Source: Thioalkalivibrio sp. (GTDB lineage: Bacteria; Pseudomonadota; Gammaproteobacteria; Ectothiorhodospirales; Ectothiorhodospiraceae). From it: 6,138 nt of DNA. Position numbers and translations under genes: made by a program. The notes under the pieces were generated by a model that did no database searches, had not been told where the DNA came from, and saw nothing but the letters and a program-made list of their open reading frames with translations. The stretch covers positions 1 through 6,138 of the forward strand of contig SLNI01000135.1 of the NCBI GenBank assembly GCA_007133115.1. Direction: 5' to 3'. This document shows, piece by piece, positions 1 to 6,138 of the stretch (position 1 is the first letter of the stretch; the number at the start of each line of letters is the position of its first letter).

Positions 1-707
1 AGACGCGGTCCGCCAGTCGTGAGCTCGAGGTATCCGGGCAACCGATCCCAGGCGGGCAGAACGCACCGCAGGCAGGCGCGGCCGTCGACGTCCAGTGTAT
101 GGATGGCGGGCCGATGGGTGTGTCCGTGGATCAGCAGCGAGAGACCATGGCTGCGCAGGACGTCCGCGACCGCCTCCGGATGCACATCGGTGATCTCGTT
201 GGCCTTCATGCGCCCCGCGTCCTCGCTCATGGCCCGCAGTCGCTCGGCCTCCTCCACGCGCTCGGCCACGGTTCGGGAGAGAAACTGCCGCTGCCAGGAA
301 GGGTCGCGCACCAGGGCTCGAAAGCGGAGGTAATCGACGTCCGCAGTACACAGGCTATCCCCGTGCAGGAACAGGGCAGGGCCCACGGGGAGATCCACCC
401 GGAGTTCCTCCGGGGCGATTTCCATGCATGCCCGTTGGGCATAGTCCGGACCGAGCAGGAAGTCCCGGTTTCCGTGTTGAAAGATCGTGGGAATGCGCAA
501 AGCGCAGACGGCCGTCGCTACCGCCCCGGCCGCGGTGGAGGCGGCGTCATCGCCGATCCAGTATTCGAAGAGGTCTCCGAGGATGTAGAGTGCCGAGGCC
601 CGCCGGGCCGGCCCTTCGAGAAATTCGAGGAAGCGGTCCAGCGTGGCGTCGGTTTCCCGGTCCAGATGGAGGTCGGAGACCACCAGTACCGGGCTTTCGG
701 CGGGCAT
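1..707 (-). CDS. lpxH: UDP-2,3-diacylglucosamine diphosphatase LpxH (C-terminus cut by window edge)
   Basis: LpxH hydrolyses UDP-2,3-diacylglucosamine to lipid X (2,3-diacylglucosamine-1-phosphate) and UMP, a step of lipid A synthesis at the cytoplasmic face of the inner membrane. The 235 visible codons carry the calcineurin-like metallophosphoesterase motifs in order: SDLHL (D12, H14), GDLFEYWIGDD (D45), GNRDFLLG (N80, R81), LHGDSLCT (H115), then D-Y-LRFR near 125-130, and IHGHTHRP (H196, H198). These match the metal and catalytic residues known from E. coli and Haemophilus LpxH. The family is about 240 residues long, so only a few C-terminal residues and the stop lie beyond base 1. The ATG at 707 is chosen because the SDLHL strand starts almost at once, as in the family. 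The cyclophilin stop codon ends 2 bases upstream and no strong Shine-Dalgarno is visible, so translational coupling is likely. One mild oddity: the C-terminal segment reads VLPAW where E. coli has VLGAW. Confidence 0.95.
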   Translation of the reverse strand, partial: MPAESPVLVVSDLHLDRETDATLDRFLEFLEGPARRASALYILGDLFEYWIGDDAASTAAGAVATAVCALRIPTIFQHGNRDFLLGPDYAQRACMEIAPEELRVDLPVGPALFLHGDSLCTADVDYLRFRALVRDPSWQRQFLSRTVAERVEEAERLRAMSEDAGRMKANEITDVHPEAVADVLRSHGLSLLIHGHTHRPAIHTLDVDGRACLRCVLPAWDRLPGYLELTTGGPR

Positions 708-709
708 GG

Positions 710-1279
710 TTACTGCACGCGCTGCACGCTCTTCATGACCACGGACTCCAGCGGGACGTCCTGGTGCATGCCGACACGACCGGTCTTGACCTTCTCGATT
801 TCCGTGACCACGCTCATGCCTTCGATCACGCTGCCGAATACCGTGTAACCCCAGCCCTGGGGGGTCTTGGAGCTGTGGTCCAGAAAGCCGTTGTCGGAAA
901 CGTTGAGGAAGAACTGCGCCGTTGCGGAATGCGGATCCTGGGTGCGGGCCATCGCGATGGTCCCGAGCGTGTTCTTCAGGCCGTTGTCCGCCTCGTTCTG
1001 GATCGGCGCGCCCGTCGTTTTCTGACGCATGTCCGGATCGAAACCACCACCCTGGATCATGAAGCCGGGAATCACGCGGTGAAAGATGGTGTTGTCGAAG
1101 AAACCATCGTCCACGTACTGGAGGAAGTTGGCGACCGTCTCGGGCGCAGCGTCCGGGTTGAGTTGCAGCACGATGCGGCCGTGGTTGGTGTCGATCGCGA
1201 CCTTCGGATGGTCATCAGCCATGAGAACTCCTGGAATGGTGGCTGCTATCAGCAGCAACGGGATGAAAGAACGAAACAT
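710..1279 (-). CDS. ppiA: Cyclophilin-type peptidyl-prolyl cis-trans isomerase, probably periplasmic (PpiA-like)
   Basis: This 189-residue enzyme catalyses cis-trans isomerisation of prolyl bonds and assists protein folding. E. coli PpiA is about 190 residues. The cyclophilin core runs from about residue 25 to the end, with [14 protein letters not shown] at 66-79 (R68, F73 and Q76 correspond to the catalytic and binding residues), NEADNGL at 95-101, GTIAMAR at 106-112 and QFFLNV at 122-127. Residues 1-21 look like a signal peptide: MFR, then a hydrophobic stretch ([14 protein letters not shown]), with probable cleavage after M-A at 20-21. The ATG at 1279 is preceded by AAGGAGA about 6-7 bases upstream, an excellent site. 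A second ATG (codon 20, base 1222) also has a well-spaced AGGAG, so a shorter cytoplasmic PpiB-like form is possible (see finding). lpxH follows after 2 bases; folD ends 88 bases upstream. Family assignment is firm; periplasmic location is inferred from the leader. Confidence 0.95.
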   Translation of the reverse strand: MFRSFIPLLLIAATIPGVLMADDHPKVAIDTNHGRIVLQLNPDAAPETVANFLQYVDDGFFDNTIFHRVIPGFMIQGGGFDPDMRQKTTGAPIQNEADNGLKNTLGTIAMARTQDPHSATAQFFLNVSDNGFLDHSSKTPQGWGYTVFGSVIEGMSVVTEIEKVKTGRVGMHQDVPLESVVMKSVQRVQ

Positions 1280-1367
1280 GTGGACTCTCCTTGAATCCGT
1301 GGGGCCGCGATGGTAACGCCTGGCTCGAACGCAGGCCAGTTCCCGGTTTTGCGTTGGTGGACCCGGA

Positions 1368-2234
1368 TTACCGCGAGGGTTCGTTTTCGCCGAACGCGCG
1401 GGCCTTGAGCGTGTTGTCGAGGAGCATGGCGACGGTCATCGGACCCACACCACCGGGAACCGGGGTGATCCAGTCCGCACGTTCGGACGCGGCTTCGAAA
1501 TCCACGTCTCCGATCAGCGAGCCGTCCTCGAGGCGATTGATGCCGACGTCGATCACCGTCGCGCCGCGCTTGATCCAGTCGCCCTCGACCAGCCCCGGTT
1601 TCCCGGCGGCCGCAATCACCACATCCGCCTCGCGCACCAGCGCGGCGCTGTCGCGGGTGAAGCGGTGGCATACCGTGACCGTGGCGCCCGCGAGCAGGAG
1701 TTCCAGCGTCATCGGGCGCCCCACGATATTCGAGGCACCGATCACGCAGGCGCTGCGGCCCTTGAACGGTTCGTCGATGGCGCGTAGCAACTGGATGACA
1801 CCCCAGGGCGTGCATGGGCGCAGGCGTGGCAGGCGCACGGCCAGTCGGCCGACGTTATAGGGGTGAAAACCATCCACATCCTTGGACGGGTCGATGGCCT
1901 CGATCATGGTTGCCGGGTCGATGTGCGGCGGCAGCGGTAGTTGCACCAGAATGCCGTCGATCGCGCGGTCCCGGTTCAGTCGTTCGATCAACGCCAGCAG
2001 GTCGGTCTGCGGGGTGTTGGCCGGCAGGTCATAGGAGTGAGAGTCGATCCCGGCCTGTGCGCAGGCCGTGCGCTTGTTGCGCACGTAGACCTCCGACGCC
2101 GGGTTGTGGCCGACCAGTACGACTGCGAGCCCGGGTGGACGCAGGCCTGCCTCGCGCATGCGGGTGACTTCGGCGGCAATGCGCTCGCGGTGCGTGGCTG
2201 CGATGGCGCGGCCGTCGATGATCCTGGCAGTCAT
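1368..2234 (-). CDS. folD: Bifunctional methylenetetrahydrofolate dehydrogenase / methenyltetrahydrofolate cyclohydrolase FolD
   Basis: Cytoplasmic FolD oxidises 5,10-methylene-THF to methenyl-THF with NADP+ and hydrolyses that to 10-formyl-THF, feeding purine synthesis and initiator-tRNA formylation. From the ATG at 2234 the protein has 288 residues, the length of E. coli FolD. The catalytic residues fall at the same numbers as in E. coli: Y50 and K54 (in YVRNKRTAC), Q98 (in LVQLPLP) and D121 (in SKDVDGFHP). PCTPWGV lies at 140-146, the Rossmann signature [10 protein letters not shown] at 166-175, then GKPGLV, VIDVGIN and a C-terminal [11 protein letters not shown]. An upstream in-frame ATG at 2270 would add 12 residues; it is rejected because the family begins at M-x-A-x-I-I-D-G and because AGGGG sits 7 bases before the ATG at 2234. 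The gene is probably first in a folD-ppiA-lpxH run on the minus strand and is divergent from the tRNA operon. Confidence 0.97.
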   Translation of the reverse strand: MTARIIDGRAIAATHRERIAAEVTRMREAGLRPPGLAVVLVGHNPASEVYVRNKRTACAQAGIDSHSYDLPANTPQTDLLALIERLNRDRAIDGILVQLPLPPHIDPATMIEAIDPSKDVDGFHPYNVGRLAVRLPRLRPCTPWGVIQLLRAIDEPFKGRSACVIGASNIVGRPMTLELLLAGATVTVCHRFTRDSAALVREADVVIAAAGKPGLVEGDWIKRGATVIDVGINRLEDGSLIGDVDFEAASERADWITPVPGGVGPMTVAMLLDNTLKARAFGENEPSR

Positions 2235-2260
2235 GGCGTTACCCCTGAGACAGGCCCGGA

Positions 2261-2289
2261 ATGATCCCATGATGGCGAACGCCCCTCAA
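2261..2289 (-). promoter_or_regulatory. Candidate sigma70 promoter for folD
   Basis: On the minus strand TTGAGG (2289-2284, 4 of 6 matches to TTGACA) is followed after exactly 17 bases by GATCAT (2266-2261, 4 of 6 matches to TATAAT). Transcription would start near 2254, giving a leader of about 20 bases before the folD ATG at 2234, with AGGGG inside it. Geometry and position fit, but the hexamers are only moderate, so chance cannot be excluded. Confidence 0.35.
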
Positions 2290-2312
2290 GGACCGGGCCA
2301 GAGCGTCCCCTG

Positions 2313-2370
2313 ATTTTTGCCTAAGCCTTTTGCCTTGCCCTGCGGTCACGCAGGCGCTATCATTTCCCGC
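2313..2370 (+). promoter_or_regulatory. Promoter of the tRNA operon, with possible UP element and GC-rich discriminator
   Basis: TTGCCC (2335-2340, 4 of 6) and TATCAT (2358-2363, 5 of 6) are separated by exactly 17 bases. The next bases, TTCCCGCTCGC, are GC-rich up to the expected start near 2370, the kind of discriminator found at stringently controlled stable-RNA promoters. Upstream of the -35 lie two T-rich tracts, ATTTTT (2313-2318) and TTTT (2328-2331), roughly one helical turn and a half apart, which could act as an UP element for RNA polymerase alpha. The leader to the first tRNA would be about 34 bases. Growth-rate and ppGpp control is inferred from this architecture. Confidence 0.75.
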
Positions 2371-2403
2371 TCGCTGTGCTGGGCTTTATGCGGTTTGGCT
2401 CTT

Positions 2404-2480
2404 CGGGGTATAGCGCAGTCTGGTAGCGCGCCTGCTTTGGGAGCAGGATGTCGGGGGTTCGAATCCCTCTACCCCGACCA
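2404..2480 (+). tRNA. tRNA-Pro(UGG)
   Basis: This is a 77-base cloverleaf. Acceptor 2404-2410 (CGGGGTA) pairs perfectly with 2470-2476 (TACCCCG), followed by discriminator A at 2477 and encoded CCA at 2478-2480. The anticodon stem CCTGC/GCAGG (2431-2435 with 2443-2447) encloses loop TTTGGGA, giving anticodon TGG at 2438-2440. The T arm has the usual GGTTCGAATCC. The C1-G72 pair is typical of bacterial proline tRNAs. It is the first tRNA of the operon and reads CCN codons, CCA best. Confidence 0.97.
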
Positions 2481-2494
2481 ATGCTCCATGCCAC

Positions 2495-2571
2495 GCGCTC
2501 GTAGCTCAACCGGATAGAGCATCGGCCTTCTAAGCCGACGGTTGCAGGTTCGAGTCCTGCCGGGCGCGCCA
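2495..2571 (+). tRNA. tRNA-Arg(UCU)
   Basis: This is a 77-base cloverleaf. Acceptor 2495-2501 (GCGCTCG) pairs with 2561-2567 (CGGGCGC) with one T-G wobble. Discriminator G is at 2568 and encoded CCA at 2569-2571. The anticodon stem TCGGC/GCCGA (2522-2526 with 2534-2538) encloses CTTCTAA, giving anticodon TCT at 2529-2531, which reads AGA/AGG. The overall pattern resembles E. coli argU. It lies 14 bases after tRNA-Pro. AGA/AGG codons should be rare in a genome of this GC content, so this is expected to be a low-demand tRNA. Confidence 0.97.
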
Positions 2572-2606
2572 CTGCCCGGGGTTGTCCAGGAGTATAGCGA
2601 GACGGT

Positions 2607-2683
2607 GGTGACCGTAGCTCAGTTGGTAGAGTCCCGGATTGTGGCTCCGGTTGTCGTGGGTTCGAGTCCCATCGGTCACCCCA
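2607..2683 (+). tRNA. tRNA-His(GUG)
   Basis: This is a 77-base cloverleaf including the encoded extra G-1 (2607), which pairs with discriminator C73 (2680), the identity element recognised by histidyl-tRNA synthetase. Acceptor 2608-2614 (GTGACCG) pairs perfectly with 2673-2679 (CGGTCAC), and CCA is at 2681-2683. The anticodon stem CCGGA/TCCGG encloses TTGTGGC, giving anticodon GTG at 2641-2643. The D stem closes with a G10-U25 wobble where E. coli hisR has G-C, a tolerated change. It follows tRNA-Arg after 35 bases. Confidence 0.97.
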
Positions 2684-2697
2684 CCCTTTCCCCGCAC

Positions 2698-2770
<73 letters not shown>

Positions 2771-2773
<3 letters not shown>

Positions 2774-2813
2774 TCCCTCCTCACGGGTCCGTGCGTGACG
2801 GAGCCTGGGATGG
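2771..2813 (+). terminator. Imperfect long hairpin after tRNA-Lys (possible terminator or processing structure)
   Basis: CCATCCC (2771-2777) can pair perfectly with GGGATGG (2807-2813). Inside it, CTCC/GGAG (2777-2780 with 2800-2803, sharing base 2777) and CACG/CGTG (2782-2785 with 2790-2793, GGTC loop) can also form. There is no T-run after the stem; the next bases are CTGCCCC. It is therefore not a classical intrinsic terminator. The 5' arm includes the CCA of tRNA-Lys, so forming this hairpin and maturing the tRNA 3' end would compete. Confidence 0.35.
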
Positions 2814-2942
2814 CTGCCCCACGCTCTCCAGGCGCTTGATCTATATAACGGCCTTCCGGGCATGCCGTTTTCGGCCAGCCTGTATCGGCCCGCGGCGGGG
2901 CGCCCAACGCAGCCCGGCAGTCACCGAAAAGGACGCAATCAG
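2774..2942 (+). promoter_or_regulatory. gnd: Intergenic leader between tRNA-Lys and gnd, with an AT-rich -10-like element
   Basis: This 169-base spacer has one conspicuous AT-rich island in a GC-rich setting, TATATAAC at 2842-2849. It could serve as a -10, but I find no acceptable -35 at 16-18 bases upstream, so if it is a promoter it is weak, activator-dependent or uses another sigma factor. The proximal part is the hairpin described separately. A small GCCG-TTTT-CGGC inverted repeat lies near 2864-2875. The 3' end carries AAAAGGA about 9 bases before the gnd ATG at 2943, which I take as its ribosome binding site. No other gene is seen here. Confidence 0.3.
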
Positions 2943-4394
2943 ATGGCAAAGGCAGACATCGGCCTGATCGGGCTGGCAGTCATGGGACAGAATCTCGTCC
3001 TCAACATGGCCGACCACGGGTATCGTGTTGCCGTTTACAACCGCACCACCGAACGGGTGGACGCGTTTCTGAAGGGGCCCGCCGCAGGATTGCCGATTGT
3101 CGGCTGTCACAGTCTCGAGGAACTCGTGGCGAGCCTGGAGCGGCCGCGCCGGGTGATGCTGATGGTCAAGGCGGGCGCGGTGGTGGACCAGTTCATCGCG
3201 AGTCTCGTCCCGCTGCTGGAGCCGGGCGATGTCATCATCGACGGCGGCAATTCGCACTATCCGGATTCGACACGGCGCACGCGTGAACTGCGGCAGTTGG
3301 GATTGCGGTTCATCGGGGCCGGAATCTCGGGCGGCGAGGAAGGCGCCCGGCACGGACCATCGATCATGCCCGGCGGTGACCCGGAGGCCTGGCCCTTGGT
3401 GCGCGATATCTTCCAGGCGATCGCCGCGCAGGTGGAGGGTGAACCCTGCTGTCGCTGGGTGGGGCCCGACGGGGCCGGGCATTTCGTGAAAATGGTGCAC
3501 AACGGCATCGAGTACGGCGACATGCAGCTGATCGCTGAAGCCTACGCACTGATGGACCGGGCTCTGGGCATGGATCACGACGCGATGGCCGCGGTGTTCG
3601 CCGACTGGAACCGGGGGGTACTGGATTCCTACCTGATCGAGATCACCGCGGAAATCCTGGCGACCCGCGACACCGACGGTGCACCTCTGGTCACCCGGAT
3701 CCTCGACACGGCGGGCCAGAAGGGTACCGGCAAGTGGACGGGGATCAGCGCATTGGAACTGGGGGTGCCGCTGACGCTGATCGGTGAGGCGGTGTTCGCC
3801 CGCATCCTGTCTTCGTTGAAGGACGAGCGCGTGCTCGCGGCCGACATTCTGGGCGCCCCCGAGCGGCCCCCGGCCGAGGCCGCTTCGGGGGACGCCCTCG
3901 ACGCGCTTCGCGATGCCCTGTACGCCTCGAAGATCATCTCCTACGCCCAGGGTTTCATGCTGATGCGTGAGGCCGCGCGGGTACAGGGCTGGGAACTCGA
4001 TTACGGGAGCATCGCGCTCATCTGGCGCGGAGGCTGCATCATCCGCAGCGCGTTTCTGAACGACATCTCGGCCGCGTACGGCAAGGAGCCCCAACTGCAG
4101 AATCTGCTGCTGGACGGTTTTTTCGTCGATGCGCTGAAGCAGGCCGAGACCGGCTGGCGGCGCGCGGTGACGCTGGCGGTGACCCACGCCGTGCCGGCCC
4201 CCGCCTTTGCCTCGGCATTGGCGTACTTCGATGGCTATCGTAGCGCGCGCCTGCCGGCGAACCTGCTGCAAGCCCAGCGCGATTATTTCGGCGCGCACAG
4301 TTACGAGCGTGTGGACCGCGAACGGGGTCTCTTCTTCCATACGGACTGGACCGGACGCGGCGGCGACGTGGCTTCATCCACTTACGAGATCTGA
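2943..4394 (+). CDS. gnd: 6-phosphogluconate dehydrogenase, decarboxylating, NADP-dependent type
   Basis: Gnd converts 6-phosphogluconate to ribulose-5-phosphate and CO2, reducing NADP+, in the cytoplasmic oxidative pentose phosphate pathway. The 483-residue product is of the long GndA type (E. coli 468). The N-terminal Rossmann motif GLAVMG lies at 10-15 and N33-R34-T35 follows beta-2, the position that binds the NADP 2'-phosphate. GNSHYPDS is near 102-109 and GISGGEEGARHGPS at 127-140. The active-site helix FVKMVHNGIEYGDM has K183 and E190, the same numbers as the catalytic pair of the sheep enzyme. TGKWTGI and RGGCIIRS follow, and the C-terminal tail contains YFGAHSYER. Residues after TDW form a short extra tail. 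An in-frame ATG at 2862 would add 27 residues unlike the family; the 2943 start is preferred because the sheet begins at once and AAAAGGA lies 9 bases upstream. zwf follows after 3 bases. Confidence 0.97.
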   Translation: MAKADIGLIGLAVMGQNLVLNMADHGYRVAVYNRTTERVDAFLKGPAAGLPIVGCHSLEELVASLERPRRVMLMVKAGAVVDQFIASLVPLLEPGDVIIDGGNSHYPDSTRRTRELRQLGLRFIGAGISGGEEGARHGPSIMPGGDPEAWPLVRDIFQAIAAQVEGEPCCRWVGPDGAGHFVKMVHNGIEYGDMQLIAEAYALMDRALGMDHDAMAAVFADWNRGVLDSYLIEITAEILATRDTDGAPLVTRILDTAGQKGTGKWTGISALELGVPLTLIGEAVFARILSSLKDERVLAADILGAPERPPAEAASGDALDALRDALYASKIISYAQGFMLMREAARVQGWELDYGSIALIWRGGCIIRSAFLNDISAAYGKEPQLQNLLLDGFFVDALKQAETGWRRAVTLAVTHAVPAPAFASALAYFDGYRSARLPANLLQAQRDYFGAHSYERVDRERGLFFHTDWTGRGGDVASSTYEI

Positions 4395-4397
4395 GCC

Positions 4398-5891
4398 ATG
4401 AATGCGCGCATTGCACCCTGCACCCTGATCATCTTCGGTTCCACCGGGGATCTTTCCCGGGTCAAGCTGATGCCCGCGCTGTACCACCTGGAAGCAGCCG
4501 GTCGACTGCCCGAGGGCTGCCGCGTCGTCGCCACCGGGCGCCGGCCCTGGGACCGGGACCGTTGGCTGGAGGAGATGCGCGGCATGCTGCGGGGCCAGGT
4601 CCGGGGCGACGTCGATCCCGATGTGTTGCGTCGGCTGGAGGCGCGTCAGGACTATTTCGAGGGTGACATCACCCGGCCTGAAATGTACAGCGAGCTCGCC
4701 AAATGGCTGAATGAGCGCAAGGATCTGCCATCCAATCTTGCCGTTTATCTCGCGATCCGTCCGGCGGAGTTCGGTGTGGTGACCGAGAACCTGAGTCGCA
4801 CGGGTTTGTTGACCGAGGATGATCACTGGCGACGTGTGGTGATCGAGAAGCCCTTCGGCTACGACCTGGAGAGTGCCCAGTCGCTGCAGCGGCGCCTCAC
4901 CCGTTTTCTGAACGAGGAGCAGATCTACCGCATCGATCATTACCTCGGCAAGGAGATGGTGCGCAACCTGCTGGTTTTCCGGTTCGCCAACCTGATGCTG
5001 GAACCCCTGTGGAATCGCAACTTCATCGACCACGTGCAGATCACCCAGGCCGAGACCCTCGGCGTCGGTAGCCGCGCCCCCTATTACGATGGCGCGGGCG
5101 CGCTGCGCGACATGCTGCAAAGTCATCTCATGCAACTGTTCACACTGGTGGCCATGGAACCGCCCGCCTCGATGGCCGCGGAGGATCTGCGCGACGAGAA
5201 GGTGAAGGTCCTGAAGTCCGTTCGGCCGATCACCCCTGGCGCGGTTCGCGCCCAGTCTTTCCGGGCCCAGTATGGTGCCGGTACGATCCATGGCGAGCGG
5301 GTCCGGGGCTACCTGGAAGAGGAGGGCGTGCCCCAGGACAGCGTGACCGAGACCTACGCGGCGATGAAGCTATACGTGGACAACTGGCGTTGGCGCGGTG
5401 TCCCGTTTTATCTGCGCACCGGCAAACGTATGGCGGAGGGGGCCTCGCACATCATGATCCGCTTCCGGCAGCCGCCACTGCAGCTGTTTCGCGGCACGCA
5501 GATGCACAACGTACAGCGCAACTGGCTTGCGATCGGGGTGCAACCGAAGGAACGGATCAGCCTGCAACTCACGGCGAAGCAGCCGGGGCTGGAAATGAAA
5601 ACCCAGCAGGTTCATCTCGATACCGGACTGGCGGCCCCGGCGGAGGCGGCCACGGGCGCCTACGAGGGTCTGCTGCTGGACATCATGGAAGGTGACCGTT
5701 CCCTGTTTCTGCGCTACGACGAGGTGGAATATTCCTGGCGAATCGTCGATGCGGTGCTGAAAACCTGGTCGGTGGAAAGAGACTTCATCCACACCTATCC
5801 GGCGGGCAGCTGGGGGCCCCGGGAAAGTCGCCGCCTGTTCGACGAAGAGATCGACGAATGGCGCCAGCACATCGAATTCGAAGACGTGTAG
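4398..5891 (+). CDS. zwf: Glucose-6-phosphate 1-dehydrogenase
   Basis: Zwf oxidises glucose-6-phosphate to 6-phosphogluconolactone and is the entry enzyme of the oxidative pentose phosphate (and, where present, Entner-Doudoroff) pathway. The product has 497 residues, a normal length. Visible motifs are [12 protein letters not shown] at 13-24 (nucleotide fold; K23 aligns with Leuconostoc K21), TGRR at 46-49 (R48 near the NADP 2'-phosphate position), EKPFG at 150-154 (K151), the signature RIDHYLGKE at 178-186 with D180 and H181, and [12 protein letters not shown] containing the catalytic-base histidine H243. YLRTGKR at 338-344 is the usual substrate-site segment. The ATG lies 3 bases after the gnd TGA with no clear Shine-Dalgarno, so coupled translation with gnd is likely. 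Downstream, pgl converges from the other strand only 10 bases away. Confidence 0.97.
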   Translation: MNARIAPCTLIIFGSTGDLSRVKLMPALYHLEAAGRLPEGCRVVATGRRPWDRDRWLEEMRGMLRGQVRGDVDPDVLRRLEARQDYFEGDITRPEMYSELAKWLNERKDLPSNLAVYLAIRPAEFGVVTENLSRTGLLTEDDHWRRVVIEKPFGYDLESAQSLQRRLTRFLNEEQIYRIDHYLGKEMVRNLLVFRFANLMLEPLWNRNFIDHVQITQAETLGVGSRAPYYDGAGALRDMLQSHLMQLFTLVAMEPPASMAAEDLRDEKVKVLKSVRPITPGAVRAQSFRAQYGAGTIHGERVRGYLEEEGVPQDSVTETYAAMKLYVDNWRWRGVPFYLRTGKRMAEGASHIMIRFRQPPLQLFRGTQMHNVQRNWLAIGVQPKERISLQLTAKQPGLEMKTQQVHLDTGLAAPAEAATGAYEGLLLDIMEGDRSLFLRYDEVEYSWRIVDAVLKTWSVERDFIHTYPAGSWGPRESRRLFDEEIDEWRQHIEFEDV

Positions 5892-5901
5892 CTCAGCGTC
5901 C

Positions 5902-6138
5902 CTACCGCGGTACCCGCGCCGCCGCCGCATCGACATACCACTCGACCGCACCGGATTCGGGGCGCACCAGTGAGGCCGGACGTTCCCGGTCGGGGTCCCC
6001 GCCGAGCACGGCAGCCAACGCTTGCGCCTTGCTCGAGCCCGTGACCAGGAACACGACATGGCGGGCGGCGTTGAGTACCGGCAGCGTCAGGCTCATCCGC
6101 CAGGAATTCTTTTCGGGGACGAACACGGGGGCGACCGG
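5902..6138 (-). CDS. pgl: 6-phosphogluconolactonase, C-terminal part (N-terminus beyond the window)
   Basis: The 78 visible C-terminal residues resemble the end of DevB/SOL-type 6-phosphogluconolactonases: an APVF segment, then RMSLTLPVLNAARHVVFLV, TGSSKAQALAAVL, a PASLVRP motif, and a final GAVEWYVDAAAA. The enzyme hydrolyses 6-phosphogluconolactone to 6-phosphogluconate, linking zwf and gnd. The reading frame is open through base 6138, so the start lies outside; the GTG at 6126 is an internal valine, not a start. The stop (TAG, 5904-5902) faces the zwf stop across 10 bases. The catalytic N-terminal half is not visible, so the call rests on the C-terminal pattern plus its neighbours. A related SIS or glucosamine-6-phosphate deaminase-like protein is a less likely alternative. 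Confidence 0.85.
   Translation of the reverse strand, partial: PVAPVFVPEKNSWRMSLTLPVLNAARHVVFLVTGSSKAQALAAVLGGDPDRERPASLVRPESGAVEWYVDAAAARVPR

Noticed and set aside
99..1294. Plus-strand open frames opposite lpxH and the cyclophilin
   Set aside because: Both strands were compared; the minus-strand products carry complete family motifs and the plus-strand ones carry none.
1318..1350. Weak inverted repeat (CTGGC/GCCAG, 10-base loop) between folD and the cyclophilin, considered as a terminator
   Set aside because: The stem is only 5 bp, the loop is long and there is no T-tract in either direction, so it cannot be supported as a terminator. Co-transcription of folD with ppiA stays possible.
2235..2270. 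A 12-codon in-frame extension of folD starting at base 2270
   Set aside because: The family starts at the M before the I-I-D-G motif, the 288-residue product matches E. coli FolD in length, and AGGGG sits 7 bases before the ATG at 2234. The candidate folD promoter also overlaps the longer start.
2862..2942. A 27-codon in-frame N-terminal extension of gnd starting at ATG 2862
   Set aside because: The extension has no resemblance to the start of the Gnd family, while ATG 2943 begins right before the first Rossmann strand and has AAAAGGA 9 bases upstream.
3130..3190. An E. coli-type internal complementary sequence in gnd that would pair with its ribosome binding site
   Set aside because: I looked around codons 65-80 for a TCCTTTT-like sequence complementary to AAAAGGA and found none, so that regulatory mechanism is not visible here.
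2841..4340. A 499-codon open frame on the minus strand opposite gnd
   Set aside because: It is the antisense shadow of a GC-rich conserved gene. It is rich in R, H, G and Q, with no recognisable domain, and gnd on the plus strand explains the region fully.
4374..5291. Long minus-strand open frame opposite zwf (and 5370-6059)
   Set aside because: These are antisense shadows produced by the third-position GC bias of zwf and have no recognisable motifs.

Overview
The window is a high-GC (roughly 60-65 % by eye) stretch of housekeeping chromosome from a Gram-negative bacterium. The best guess is a gammaproteobacterium, perhaps near Chromatiales/Ectothiorhodospiraceae or the methylotrophs. The reasons are an LpxH-type lipid A enzyme, a secreted cyclophilin closely resembling E. 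coli PpiA, FolD with E. coli-like length and catalytic residues, and a Pro-Arg-His-Lys tRNA cluster with encoded CCA ends. The genus is inference only.

Layout. Left block (1-2234, minus strand, read right to left): folD (tetrahydrofolate C1 interconversion), then after 88 bases a secreted peptidyl-prolyl isomerase (ppiA-like), then lpxH only 2 bases further on. lpxH runs off the left edge. A divergent intergenic region (2235-2403) holds a plausible folD promoter and, facing right, a strong stable-RNA-type promoter. Middle block (2404-2773, plus strand): four tRNAs, Pro(UGG), Arg(UCU), His(GUG) and Lys(CUU), followed by an imperfect hairpin without a U-tract. Right block (2943-5891, plus strand): gnd and zwf, separated by 3 bases. 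At the right edge the 3' part of pgl lies on the minus strand, converging on zwf with 10 bases between the stop codons.

The right block encodes all three steps of the oxidative pentose phosphate pathway: zwf (glucose-6-phosphate to 6-phosphogluconolactone), pgl (lactone hydrolysis) and gnd (6-phosphogluconate to ribulose-5-phosphate). Together they supply NADPH and pentose for biosynthesis. folD also interconverts NADP(H) within C1-folate metabolism.

I found no mobile element, CRISPR array, phage remnant or recognisably novel system. The observations most worth a second look are a second well-placed Shine-Dalgarno/ATG pair inside the cyclophilin signal peptide (possible periplasmic and cytoplasmic forms), the tRNA operon lying directly upstream of gnd-zwf without a clear terminator, and the tail-to-tail zwf/pgl junction.
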